Source: Polyodon spathula | Taxonomy: Eukaryota; Chordata; Actinopteri; Acipenseriformes; Polyodontidae | Length of the DNA stretch: 64,000 nt | NCBI RefSeq assembly: GCF_017654505.1 | Contig: NC_054549.1 | Span: forward strand, 29,933,854 to 29,997,853 | Direction: 5' to 3' | Part shown: positions 11,431-24,201 of the stretch, piece by piece | How positions within the stretch are numbered: the first letter of the stretch is position 1 | Layout of the letters: the number at the start of each line of letters is the position of its first letter | Made by a program: the position numbers and the translations under genes | Notes under the pieces: generated by a model | Told to the model about the DNA's origin: nothing | The model's database searches: none | The model's input: only the letters and a program-made list of their open reading frames with translations

Positions 11431-14400
11431 TTAACTAATTTTGCTTCAGAAAGTCAAATTAAACCTACTGAATAACGTTAAGTTAACATACTGAATTGCA
11501 TACCCCTTTCCATATAATAAATGAAAAATTGTCAAATTGAAAAATGTGACATTTTTAAATCTAACTTGAAATACTGTACTACTATTATGGCTTTTATCAT
11601 CTCAATCATAAAATGATTATTTAGAACCAGGCCAGTTGAAATGCTGTTCATTCTATAACTTCCCAATGGGTAGTTCCCATCTCTTTCTCAAGGGGAATCA
11701 GTTTTCAAACATGCTACAAGAACATGCGGCCATCCACAGCTGCAGAGCGCAAAATGCAATAGGCTATTGTACTTCCGAAGATACTGTGAAAATAAACTGG
11801 AGACAGAATGAAAAATACTGCCACACTCAGATTTAAATAATGTTATCACTGAACACTCAAGTGCCAGCTGCTCTGCATTTAAATAAACCTTAACAAATAA
11901 ACTCTTGAAAGTCTGCTTCTGTCTGTCTCCTTACATCCAAGATATCACAAACATAATCACTGCTTTATAATCTTTTCATACCGATTGGCAGGTGTTTTAT
12001 GCTACAAAACGACAGTTAACAGAAATGTTGTGCCTGTGATGTCTTGAATAGGACACTTAAAAAAAATAAAAAATGTAAATGAAAGTCTTAAATCTGCGTC
12101 TCAGTAGGCAAAAGTACAGCTGGATTCTATTCCTTGGTTCATGCCCCAGACAAATACGAATAAGTAGTTCATCTAAAAAGTATCAGATCATTTATTAAAC
12201 TGTGACCCAGGATCTATGGGCCAGGAAGTACAGTTCTTAGATCCAGAAGAAGTAAAACTGGACAGGACGGTACTAGCATTATACAATTAATTATAAATCA
12301 CTGTAAGCCAGCAACTGAAAAGGAATGTCCAACAAAAGGTACTCTGCATAAACAATTAACAGGACACCAGTAAATGCAAGGGACTGGTTTTATGTCTCCT
12401 GTCTCCTCACTTTCATTGACGGTTTACTAGAGTCACAAGTGCATGTTAAATCCCACAAAACCAGCAGAGCTACAGTTACAGCCACTTGAGATAACGAGAG
12501 TACTAGCAAATTAACCAATTAGATCTGCAGCTCTTCGTGAGCACAGCCAAGCAACACAGGATGGGTGGGCCCGTTTCCTGCCTCTGCCTTTAAAGGGTTA
12601 ACCTCGACTACTTAGTTGCCACTGCAAATAAGCCCAAAGAGGAAGTGAGCAGATCTGCTACAGGAAAAGGCATTGTTTCTGCACAGAACATCTACAATCC
12701 TGACACACATGCAGCACTGCCTTGTCCAGCTGGAGCATTCTGTGATGCACGCCTTTTAACAGGGAAAAATACAGGGAAGGAAATCGGGCTGGGGAAAGGG
12801 CAGCTCTGGAATAACACACTGGGTTACCCAGTCTTCGAAGAAAAAAAAAAAGGGTTGAGTCACTTAACACAAAACTGTGTACAGTAGCACAATCTCCTGT
12901 GTTGATTGTAAACACCGAAATTTACACATTACACATTCCCCAGTATAACGCGTAAAGCCATTTGACTGGCGTGACATGCTGCGTCTGCAGACAATCAGTG
13001 TGTTCTATGGTCACAATGCATATACTTGTAGAAACACCATAAGCCAAAAGAGACTCTGTTTATTAGGGGGTTATGCAAGTCACATCATGTGGAGGGTTCC
13101 TCAGAACACTTTACCACATTCTTTCAGTTCTCCCAAATCCTAACCAATAACAATGCGGTATTTACAGTACCCCCAGTGGTGCTGTTACCATACTACTCTT
13201 CCAGTAGTTGCACGGCTGTGTTCAGCACTTGGAAAGTACTAATGAGAGCAGAATATCATACAGGAGCTTATTTAAGCCTTTACTGATGACCTTCATGGTA
13301 ATTTGGACATTTGGCCCTCATTTCTCCAGTTTACATTAATAAAAGAAGAAATTATCTGTATTTACAGAAAGAATGCAACAGATCAGCCTCTTTACCTGCA
13401 ACTAGTGTCTCTTAATGAATGTCCAAAACTAGATGTTTATGATCAGTGCTTCATTCATGTTTTTTTATTGAAACTGTGAGAAGCAATCAAGGGTTTTGAT
13501 ATTAATTCCTAAAAGGCTGAAGTTCAGGTGCACTCTACCACTCTTCTATCACCATAGCTAGACAGTGCATAGCAGCTAAAATATGATAACACTGCATGCA
13601 CCAACATCTGTCAAAAAAGACCCGAAACATAACAGTTCCTCCCTTCCTCACCCATTTTACAGAAGACAAAACACCAAAGGCAGGGGTGGCAACACAGCTT
13701 AACCCCAGCAGAGCGCTGCCGGATGGTATAATATGGCATTTTTATTGCAGTTTGTACAATGCAACATTTATACCAAAGCTGTAAGAAATTACCACTACTG
13801 CATTTTTGAAAACTTGACACTAGGATAATTTTCCTAGGCTAATTCAATTGCATGTTATAAGCAAATCATCTAGGAGCTTACAGTTATCTTATTTCACTGA
13901 TGCTTTTTGCTGCCAGGTACGCTCTCTGCTGATCTCTTTTCCAGGGGTTACATTGTGCAAGCATGTTCCAAAGATAGAAAAACCTGGGAGAAAGCTTCAC
14001 TCTACTAAAGAACACTGTTTCCCAATCCCTTAGCATTAACAATTTGGCCAGATTGCTCCCTGTCCTTCAGCTCCAGATACCTGACTGACATGCTCTACCA
14101 CAAATTTACATTCTTGCTCAGCTCCAATGTAAAAGAACACAGAGCTCTCAATGACTGGTCTCCAAGCCAGCATTTAGATGTGCCCCAGAACAAGGGAGTG
14201 CCTATGAGATTCAGTTTAGAATCTAACTCAGCCTTGTGAAACAGAGTTAACGGCTCATTACCAGGGATATAAAAAGAGAAATCAATATAGCAATATAGCA
14301 CAGTGTTTCAAGGACAGGCGGCAGGAAAGAATGGGGAAGTTTCTCCAATTAGAGCTGTACAACAGGCTATGGGGGTTGATTTCCACATTGTAGCCGGACT

Positions 14401-17400
14401 GCTTCCAACTAAAAGCTTACTGTATCCAGCTATAAAGACAGATGGGACTAAAAACAGGATGGCAGAAACATCTGGTTGCTTAAGAATCATACTGATGCAT
14501 TAAAAAGTGTTAACACTGCAAGCCACATTTGGGGATTTTGACATCTCTTTTAAAAATAAATAAATACAAATAAAATTATATATCTTATCTTCATTTTGCG
14601 TCATTATTTGGTGACAGTTTGCTATGTTCATTTGCTTACACCCTGTTCACAATTACCACAGACAGTACAGTGGCTGAATTGGCTGGGAGATGTGCTGTGA
14701 CCCAGATCTTTGCTTACAGCATTCATGCATTTGGAAAAAAAAAAAAAAAAAAAAAAAAGGTAATTTCCTGTAGAAGCAGACTGAACACCATCCACCCCCA
14801 AATGGAGACAGGATGTGGCATAATTTCAGATAACGTAAATTCAGGTATAATAAATATCGGCAGCTCATGCTCTGTTTTTTGCACACAGCCTAGTGAAATA
14901 TTGCGGGGTGTTCTGTAACACTAAATAAACTTGAACGTATTATAAATTAATAAAAAGGGGTGTAAATAAATCAGAGTAGGGAACCTCAGAAATTGCCTGC
15001 AGTTCCAGCTCTTCAACCCGACAGTGTGCTGCAGCGTAAGAGTTAATGACACAAACAACTTATCATATACATGAAATAAATCCACATTCTTTATAATCAG
15101 CAAACTGCAATTACAAGACAGGATTAACCCCAGGGTCTCTTCTGTTACTTATTAATACAAATAACTGCCACTTTTGAATGTGATTACAGGCAGCAAAGAC
15201 CAGACTGCTTTGTCATTGCAAGCAACTGGATGGTAAAAGGTAACGGTCAACAGAAATACCCATAAACAAAATGGTTTGCACCGTTCGATTTAGTAGTTAG
15301 CAATTGGGTTCCTATTAGTTGAGGGCCAATGACTCAATCTGTACATCTTAAAGGCTGGCTGGTAATACAGTATTAGGGTATGGAACTGGTGTGTGGCAGT
15401 CTGGGTCAAGCTGCTCTGGTTATTGAATTTTCACCCATCTCCCTGACTGCGTAGCAAGGTTAAAGGAACTATACTATAAAATGGAACACTTAACTGTAAA
15501 CAGCCCACATACCACACACTGTGAAACCTGTACTGCTTGCTAAGTACAACTGTTGTATCTACACTACTGCAAAGTTACAGCTGAATACATCTTAATAAGA
15601 AGTTGGGGAAGCACAGCTATCTCAGCTTACCAACTATCCTCACAAGTCTTAGCATGAGATAGCCCCAGTCTAAATTCTAACATTTGCTGTTCAGCCTAAT
15701 AAAGCATTCCAGTCCCAAGGTCCCCAGCAAGTGCCAAAAATGTGGATTATTTGTTACCAAGTCAGTGTCATGTTTTTACAGGGGGAAAGGCACTAGGCTG
15801 AAAGTAACAGAAGATAATTGGCACCTAAATGGAGTCGCTGCCAAAAAAGTCCATATTCTTTTGCAGTTAAGGAAAAGCTCTGGGTCAATCTATAGACTTT
15901 AAATGGGTCTCTGCGCTAATCTCCTCTGCCCAGAGAGAGGAGCCACTTAAGGTCATTTCAAAACACTTTCCAATAATGAAAAAGTATCATACCAAATGCT
16001 GCATGATCAGGTGTAGAAAATTTGAATTTGTTCAGGGGTACTAGTTATTAGGGGGTAATAATTACTTTTATTTTGTATACAGTATATAGGAATGTGTGTG
16101 TTTGTGTGGTGGGAGGGGATCAAGTGGTTGGGAAAGTTTGAGAGCAGATGGCGTGAGGATAGAGCCAAGGGAAATTTCCACTCCTACAGTACTAGCAACA
16201 GTAGCATTGTAAGTATGTTAACTTACTGAATCACAGAAGTCAAATTCATTTTCACATGTCTTCACTGTAATAGTAATAAAAACTCTAAAATATCGTCTTT
16301 AGCGCTTCTTTCTGAAATTCAGTTCAGTTTTTCGAATTCATTACTATTCTACTTCTAATCTCTAAATCATTTTATCACCGCTTAATGCTCCTAGTCTGAA
16401 AAGCAAACGGCATGGAGTAAATACATGTGCTTAAAAGTTCACACTTGAATAGCTGTATTCTGAAAGCTATTTTAGCTTAGGAAAAATCTATTCATTTGCT
16501 TAGAGTTGTCACAGTCATACTAGTCTCTTACTTTGATGTAACAAATTTCACATTTACAGTATATGGATTTGAAATGGGTATGTTGCGGAGGTCCGATGCC
16601 CAGGATGAAATATTTCCAGACGACTCGCTTATTTTCAGCTGAATGGTTGGTCAGTTTATTAATGATACAGAGACATATAAAAGCTAAAAACAAAAACAGT
16701 GCTAAATAGTCGGAAGCCACACAGGAAATGGTATCATTTTTGACAACTTTCAACTTTTTCAGCCCTTAAGAGTTGAACCTATAACACTAGGAGACTTAGC
16801 TTAGCTTTATCACACAGGTCTGTACTTGAGGTTTCCTCATGTCTGCCAGGAAACAGAATACACAGGCCTGAGCAATCCCAGCATTCCCTCAAAACACTCC
16901 TTATCATGAACACATTAAAATATAATTTTACAAAGCATAAGCATTCATAATCCAGTTAATTATTATTTTGTTAAAACTTTTTGAGAAGCACATTGAATCC
17001 TTTAATAAAAACAAACTGACATAAAAGTAAATGCGCCGACTCCTCCTATGGGCTGGAAGGGATCAAGGACAGTCTGCCCCACAGTCTGTCCCTCTCCTTT
17101 TTTTTTTGAAAGCAGAGCACAGACCAGGTAGGCCTCAAGTAACACCAACATGGTTTCTTTCAAAACAATCCACAAACTTATATTCATTAAAATTACCTTA
17201 TGTTTTATGACTATAGTGCTTCACTGTAAGATGCCTTTCCCTAAATGTAGGTCTTTAAACAAATCAATGCACAAAATAATTCTGGTAGTGTTGTTGCTGA
17301 ACCCAAAGGTGGAAAAAGACCAGCAAGGAAATAAATGGAACAGTTTCAAAAATAGAAGCTGCTGGCCAATAGGCAAAAAATCAAAGGAAAAAAGAGAGGT

Positions 17401-19912
17401 TCTTCCAGTGCCCTGGGCATAGGTAAGTATACCCCTGTAGAGTTACACCAATCCAACATTAACACATTACTTTAAATGTATTTGTTTTCTAGTATTTTGC
17501 TTATTATCCTGAAATCAAGAGTAATTTCACCATATCACAGGGTATGATCCAACTGAATCCAGAGCTTTGAAGCTGAAGGGCGAGAAACAGGAAGCCATTG
17601 GGGTGCTGATTTGGAACTTCAAATAATACTCAAGAAATGACACTGCACAGGTGTTGCATTTAACAAGAAGCAGCTTTACTTCAGTCCTTCCCTGGTCTGA
17701 AAGACTATGATGCATATACCTGGTGCCAAGTGCTGCTGAAAAAGTACAACTGCCTAATAGAGTAAACTGACTTCTTTAACTGTTTTCTACAGTTCACCTC
17801 CAACTAATATTTGAGATATATATAGATATAGATATAGATATATATGACTTCTTGTTAATAAACATATCAAGCCTAACGAGATAAACAAAATCAAACAGGA
17901 ATACGCTTTAACCTCTAAACGTTGGATGTTTTCCAAGGCTGTAGAATGTGTTTTTTCCCCCCACTTTCTCAGCTTGTGACTATTCAATTAACAAGTAACA
18001 ACATTCAAATAACACTGTCATTGTTGACTAAATGCAGACTAGTTTTGAATACTTTAAGTGCATATAATGTTTGCCATTCCAGGTGTCCAGTATGGACTTT
18101 AAAAAAGCAAGAAGAAGAAGAAGAAATGGGAGTTCTATTTGCAAATACCAGAATGATGGCTCTGTTGTCCTTGTGTTTGTGGCAAGGCAATGTCCCTTTA
18201 AACGGGTGTGCATTGCTTAGCAACAGTCGAGTCAAATTGAGGAAGCTACTTAAACCAAAGTTGGGGCCTGTATCAAAACAACACATTCTGAAATCCTTTT
18301 TTCTTGGCAAGGGTTGGTTTTTTCAAGCTGCAGCATTTAGCTTTCAACTCTAGTCTTTTTTCATATCCATTGTTAATACTGAAACTTGCCGTCTAAACGG
18401 ATACAGGGTTCAAGATCACATAAGCACCAGGTTTCAAGGGTAGCGGTTTGTTGCAGTGCTGTCAGGAGTCATACCTGCTGGCTGTGTTTGGGTTTGTTTA
18501 ACATCTTCACCATGGGTGGCTTATGCTGTCATAACACTGTCAATGAGGTGCAAAGGGCACTGTGCAAAAGAGTTACTGTTAATATGTAGTCCCAAAGAGA
18601 CAAATTGATTGGCAGGGCTCCTAACATAACTTTCCACACTAGCCCTAGGCATTTAATCAATTAGACCCAACGAATTAGGATTATCCAGAGGTAAAGATAA
18701 ATCCAGGCTTTAGATAGTGCTTGTCCCAAATGACGTTTTCTGAATTTAGGAATAAAACAACTTTAACAATAAGAATTCTAAATTTAAAAAAAAAAACAGC
18801 AAGAAACAAGAAAATTCTGTTCCTACCTGCAAATAGCTGCTTCTAGTTTTATATGTTAATGTGGTTTTTGTCCATTCTGCCAGAAGAGGCAAACATTTCA
18901 AAATCTAACCATCCTGTGGTATTAACAGTAGAACGGATGAAGGCATTAGCCAAAATTTATACAAATTTATAAATGTAAAGGAAATAATTTGTATTCATTT
19001 TTATATAAAAGGTGTATAATCTGTTCAGACCAAATTTATTTAAAGTACAGCAGCTGACAGTGGAAGAAATTAGATATTATGGTAAATTTGCAAAGCCATA
19101 TTTACGCCTTGTTAGTGCATTTTTTTTTTTTTTTTTTTAAACAACCTGGTAAATTAAATGTTTGGTGTTTTTGCTTAAAAATGATTAAACCGAGGTTGAG
19201 GATAGCAGTAATAATCTGCACACAATCGCATTGTTGTTTAGCAATTCACTGGTATAATTTGAAAAAAAACATTTATATTCACCAAGCAGGTGTGGCCTTA
19301 CTTGAGATCTAAATTAAACATGTCATCAAAAACCTCTCGTGATAAATATTCACCTGGGCTGAAGTGACTGACAACCGTCCTAGTGCTGTCAGCATTCCAA
19401 TCACCGCTCGTATAATACCGGGACAGCAGAATCCTTTACATTTTACCAATGTTAAACAGTGATGTATTCGCTTATATTATGGAAACACAGTCATACACTA
19501 AGATAAGCGAGTATAAAACCGATTTTGTCAACTGAAGTAAAGCTCAACATGTTATTGCCGTGTTCTACAATGTATGCATAATACCGTGCTTCACTTGCTG
19601 CATACAGTATGACCAGTGTTGTATTCAAACGGGGTATATACAGTAGAGTCATAGTACCGCTTAGTACTGGAAGATGCTGTCATTCGAGGCATGTTTTTTT
19701 GTTTTCCTATTTCTGCGTCAACTCTCCAGACCAATCCATTACACCTATGAGATCATTTCTGCTATCGAGTGAAAACACAAAAAAAAAAAAAAAAAAAAAC
19801 ATTACATGGATTGCATAAAAACAACCGTCTGTTTTTCCATCAGTACAAAACCAACATGCACGTTTCTGCAAGATAAATACGTACAACACTGACAGTGGTT
19901 TGGAATCCTTAC

Positions 19913-20030
19913 CTAAAAGCAGTAGTTTCACCTCTCTGGCAGCTTTCTCTCCATCTTCTCTCAGATTTTTATCAATCATTTTGGATCTTTCAGATGCGGC
20001 TTTATCTTCGGTGCTTATGGTACAACCCAT
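19913..20030 (-). CDS. GNAI2: G protein subunit alpha i2, coding exon 1
   Basis: This is the first coding exon (118 nt, 39 codons plus 1 nt) of an inhibitory heterotrimeric G-protein alpha subunit, which binds GTP, couples to receptors at the plasma membrane and inhibits adenylyl cyclase. The peptide begins MGCTIS, with Gly2 and Cys3 placed for myristoylation and palmitoylation. It continues with the basic amphipathic N-terminal helix ([19 protein letters not shown]), which contacts beta-gamma, and ends in the first strand KLLLL. The exon stops after the first base of the next Gly codon at a consensus donor (G|GTAAGG), exactly where vertebrate GNAI exon 1 ends. Lys at position 21 fits GNAI2 better than GNAI1 or GNAI3 (Arg), and the SLC38A3 neighbour supports this. 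The start has a strong context (A at -3, G at +4). An in-frame ATG lies 13 codons upstream but would bury the lipidation site. The other exons are outside the window. Confidence 0.93.
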
Positions 20031-20900
20031 GGTTCCGACTGCACACACACACCCAACACAATTACACACTACTCGAGAGGGTTATAAAATATAATATATC
20101 AAAATAAGATGAAGCACAAATAGTCCAGTCCCTTCCTAACCCTCAGATATGTTCTCCCTATCTCTCACAGACTGGAAGATTCTTCTTCTCAGTTATGCAC
20201 TTTTGATATTAAAAAAGTCCCTTTTGTAGTCGTTTGCTCCCGTGTCCTCTAAAAATAAAAATAAAAAACACAAAATACGAAGGTTTTTTTTTGTTTGTTT
20301 GTTGTTGTTTTATTTCCCAACACGTTGCAGATTGTGTTCCATTCATAAACTCCAAAATCTATGCTAGAACTTGGTTTTGTTGTTTTTGCTCCAAAAAAAG
20401 AAAAGCGGTACAAAAACACATACAACAGGCTGTTTGATACTGCTGAGAATAAATACGTTTAGACATAAAAAAAAAAAGTTATTGTTTTCCTTTAATTCCA
20501 AAAATGCATACAACAAATATGGAACTGAAACAAAGTTGATTTACAAGCGCCAGTAAGTTGACAGTATAAATCTGAATGGTTTTACAAAAAAAAAAAAAAA
20601 AAAGAAAAACAAATTAAATCAAAAAGGTCACATGCAGCTGCCCGTTGGCTCACTTTTCTGCAAAAGTCGCGTCGCTCCGCTCGCAATGCAACACAATTCA
20701 AAAATCAAGTTTTGATTTGTTTTCAATATTTTGTTGTCGCCACACCCGACCCGTTATGAAGTTCCTCTCAGTCTCAAAAAGACACGAACTCACCAAAGAC
20801 ACCCCCCTGCAGAGTCCTCCTCCGCCCAACGCCCACCTTCACCGCAACCAAGTAAGTGCTCATGGTAATTGTAGTTTTCTTAGCATTTGGCAACTGATCG
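20031..20900 (-). promoter_or_regulatory. GNAI2: GNAI2 5' UTR and upstream region
   Basis: DNA immediately upstream of the GNAI2 start. It has more CpG dinucleotides than its surroundings, with a cluster near 20665-20690 (gtcgcgtcgctccgctcgc) and CpGs around 20740-20835. The transcription start cannot be fixed; a TATA-like string (minus-strand reading of gttataaaatat) lies near 20078-20090, only about 50 bases above the ATG. Several A-rich runs (20469-20480, 20586-20602) interrupt the region. Calling it promoter rests on position and CpG clustering only; a 5' UTR intron is not excluded. Confidence 0.4.
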
Positions 20901-21760
20901 GTGAACTCAATGCGACAGATTTACTGAAGGACTGATATGGTTGCAGCAACAGTATAACGTGTTGTTCTTTCTGATTTAAAATGGCAAATATGTATTTGCA
21001 CTGGAGACAATACAGATAGTGTATTTAGTCCAGTGTCCATGTATGTACATATACCATTATACTATTGTAATATTGTATTAATTATGCTTTCTGAATCAAC
21101 CGTTGTATCCAGTCAAAGCCTTGATAAATAAACCAGAGGAAACACTCAAACAAAATGCAATTAGGTTGCACAGCTGTTTTCTCTTTTTGCATATGCTTGT
21201 TACCTTTCACAGGTGGAGCAGCTGTACCTTCATGTGATTAGGACAAACAGCGGTCATGTAGGACAGTCACCACGATCCCTCTATTGGCTAGATTATATCT
21301 GACAAGTTTTAACAATTACCATTTTACCGATTTAGACCCACAGTACAGAAAGTGCTTAGATAGCTCTGGTTAAATTTGAAGAAAAAAAAAGGCTTTTCCT
21401 GAAAGCTGAACCAGAGCGGTAACTTTACAGTCCTCGTGAAGCAGATGTCTTCTGATCTTTAATCATGCAGAGGGTGGTAAACTAGCAGTGCCGCTCCTGC
21501 TTGCCATTGCCTTCTGGCCACTCGGCCACTCTGTCAACTAAACAGCCTTACCTCGCAGCAGGTTAGTAGGAATGTGTTTAGTTTTAGCTCAGGCCTTTTG
21601 TACACTGACGATATTTAATACAAACGCCACACTTTTTCAGAATGTTCTTCAAAATAAATATTTTTTATGTGAGCACAGATGCTTTGTGATCTCTGTTGAT
21701 TGTCCATTTCCCGAAGCCCTTAGTATATTGCAGTAGTGTACTGATAGTATGAATTGGTAA

Positions 21761-22131
21761 TTTGCAGACGCTTACCCTTACGGAAATAACCTATAGAAAG
21801 TCCTACAGTTAATTGGTCAAGTCCTATAAAATATCCTATAAGATTCCTTTAAAACCTTTTTAGTTCTATGGAGTGTCCTATAGTACTACTGTAGGGAGAC
21901 CCTTTTGAGTACTATAGGAGGATATTTTTTTTTAAAGAATCCTTTAGGATTTCTCTAAAAACCTTTTTAGTCCCATAATGTCCTATAGTGGCACTATATG
22001 ATCCTATAGGACATTTCTGTAAGGGTTTTATCCAAAGCGACTTACAGAGACTTGGGGGTTAACTGTGCACCAACAACTGTTGCTGCAGAATCACTTACAA
22101 TAGGACCTCGGTTTTACGTGTCATCCGAAGG
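21761..22131 (+). repeat. Fish dispersed repeat, split by a MITE
   Basis: The left fragment (tttgcagacgctt) and the right fragment (ttatccaaagcgacttacag and onward to tcatccgaagg) join into a repeat remembered as very common in fish genomes (gcagacgcttttatccaaag). The right part continues with aacaactgttgctgcagaat and cggttttacgtgtcatccg. A second relic of the same repeat lies near 60033-60290. The family name is not certain. Confidence 0.65.
21774..22026. mobile_element. 253-bp MITE with ACCCTTAC terminal inverted repeats
   Basis: Ends are ACCCTTACGGAAAT and, reversed, ACCCTTACAGAAAT (one mismatch in 14). The inside is non-coding and rich in cctatag/ctatagg, with an imperfect internal duplication (aacctttttagt...tgtcctatagt appears twice). 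It is inserted in a T-run of the surrounding repeat, so the target duplication (1-3 bp) cannot be read exactly and the superfamily stays open. Confidence 0.75.
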
Positions 22132-23182
22132 TACTGTATTAATGAGTATACAGTGTAGTCCTTAACATACTGGGTTTAGTCTTCCATTTCTACATTACTC
22201 TGTTGTAGCCTGTACCGGCATTTACTAGGCGTAGCAAGCTTAGATCCAGTAGTTTCTTTACATATTTACACATATATTTTAATGTACAGTCTGCTTACTT
22301 TAATTATTTACTCTGCATTCTCTTTACTTAGTGCAAACCATAGTTACAAGGAAACAGAACCCGAAAGCGGCATGAAATAGATATTTACAGTATATAAACA
22401 TTGGTACAGATTGTGTACCCTAGGGTCTAACTATTCAATATAAATGAAGCATAGACATATGTGTGCTACGTAGCTAGACTATGTGTTTAAAAAAAAAAAA
22501 ACCTTATTCAAGTCATAATACTGTAGTTTATTTGAGGGTCCCTTGCAAATACTCCCTACCCCACTCCCTTCTACCAGAGCCCCCTTCATGTATACTGCAG
22601 TGACAGTGAATAGTGCTTACATGTCACGAGGAAGAACCCTGCAAGCAGCCACAGGCAAAAGCGACAACTGTGTTCCTTCTGGTAATTCAAAAGCGCCCTC
22701 TTGTGACACAAAATAGCATTCCAGATCCTTTTCCACAATGTAGTGTAGGTTTCCGCACTAGTTTCTCTCATCAGTTCTCTATTATCGATATAAGTTATAA
22801 GAAATCTTATCTAATAGGAAGCCCGATAGGTACCACAAGACTAAGCACATTTCTGTTCAAAGTAAGTGGTGTTTGAACATCTGAATATCTTGAATAATTG
22901 GGGAGGGAACAGTCACATAAATAATTAAAAGATTACCAGCACAGGGGCACCAGTAATAATGTTACTAGAGATAATAAGAAGTAAGAACATTGTATTTGAA
23001 AAGCTGCAGCAGTGACTTGAAAAACATATGAACATTCATAAACGAGAGGAGGTCATTTGGCCTATCAGTGCTTGTCAGGATCCTAGAAACTGATTGAGCT
23101 TAACATTTTGTCACGTTGGGTCTTAAAGAACCCACTCTCTGTATATGAAGTTTTTCCTACACTTTATCCTAGCTCCACTTAA

Positions 23183-23759
23183 AGAGTAAGTAGTGGGGTT
23201 TCAAAAAATATTGCATTCTACATCCCCACGTGCTGTTACAACTGTTTAATTAAAGTGCCTGTCATGTTTCTTTTCATTGTTAACATCCTGACAACTTTTT
23301 ACACTTATAACCTTTAAAGTCTGTTTCAAAGCTCTTTTCAAAATGGCCACTCTAGTGCACTGATGGTGAAAAGCAGAGGTCTCCAATCCTGGTCCTGGAG
23401 GGCTGGTGTCCCTCCTGGTTCTTGTTCCAATTGTACACAAAATTAATTAATTAGATTAATTAAGCTTCTAATAAGCACTTAATTGGTCCAATTAAGTAAT
23501 TTAGAGTGCAGTTGGAATAAAAACCAGGAGGGACACCAACCCTTCACGACCATTATTGGAGACCCCTGGTGTAAGGATTATTGTTGTTGCTGTTTGACAA
23601 TGTGAGCAATAATCCTTACACTGTCAGTGCACTGGAGCGGTCATTTTGAAAAGAGCTTTGAAACAGACTTTAAAGTTATAAGTGTAAACATTTATTTACG
23701 CTGTAAGAACTCGTGGGGACGTGCAACGCTGTATTTTTCGGAACCCCACTACTTACTCT
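23183..23759. mobile_element. Palindromic TTAA-type DNA element, copy 2
   Basis: Left end AGAGTAAGTAGTGGGG preceded by TTAA (23179-23182); right end reads CCCCACTACTTACTCT. Its right-hand TTAA now lies at 24207-24210 because an LTR entered the last bases of the element. The arms match copy 1 (4145-4651), including acaactgttta and aaagctcttttcaaaatg. The ends TTAA-AGAG agree with the TTAARRR pattern of Kolobok/T2-like MITEs. No transposase frame. Confidence 0.8.
23374..23568. mobile_element. 195-bp hAT-like MITE inside copy 2
   Basis: Ends CAGAGGTCTCCAAT and, reversed, CAGGGGTCTCCAAT; the inverted arms run about 45 bases (ggtgtccctcctggt and its complement). Flanks are gtgaaaag (23366-23373) and gtgtaagg (23569-23576), 6 of 8 alike, consistent with an aged hAT duplication. 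It interrupts the palindromic element. Confidence 0.75.
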
Positions 23760-24201
23760 TGTGGCAGGGAAGGGGTTAAAATCACCCTGCCATTATGAAA
23801 ACGTTTAATTGATAGATTATGTGTTAATTGTTTTAAAAGTTGGTTCGTATTGTAAATTAAAGCCAACTGCTAGTATTTAAGTAGAGCCACCAGGCTGTTC
23901 AGAGTCCTTCCTGTGAGAAGAGCACCCAATGTGTGTCATAACGAAAGGTACTGTGTGAACCTTTTCATGCTTGTTTTGTTTTTAACAGGTAAACAGCTTA
24001 GCTGTCCTGTTTATTTAGTTAGGTTCCTGATGTATGTAGTCAGCACTCCAAAGTAGAGCTAGATTTTTGTTTTGTTTGTTCTTATGTGTTTAAAATAAAG
24101 TGTGCTACCACCCGTTTTACTATCCATCTCCTGTGCGTGAATTGGTCACAAAGTGCTGAAAAAGAGTCCGATGTGACCCTGTGTGGTGAGCATCATGTTA
24201 G
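23760..24201 (+). mobile_element. Probable solo LTR (442 bp)
   Basis: Starts TGTGGCAGGG and is flanked by ACTCT on both sides (23755-23759 and 24202-24206), a 5-bp duplication typical of Gypsy-like or ERV-like integration. Inside are a TATA-like tatttaa (23874-23880) and a poly(A) signal aataaa (24094-24099), in LTR order on the plus strand. The expected CA at the 3' end is not present (the element reads ...catgttag), so the last bases or the exact edge are uncertain. No internal retroviral or polymerase genes accompany it. Confidence 0.65.
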
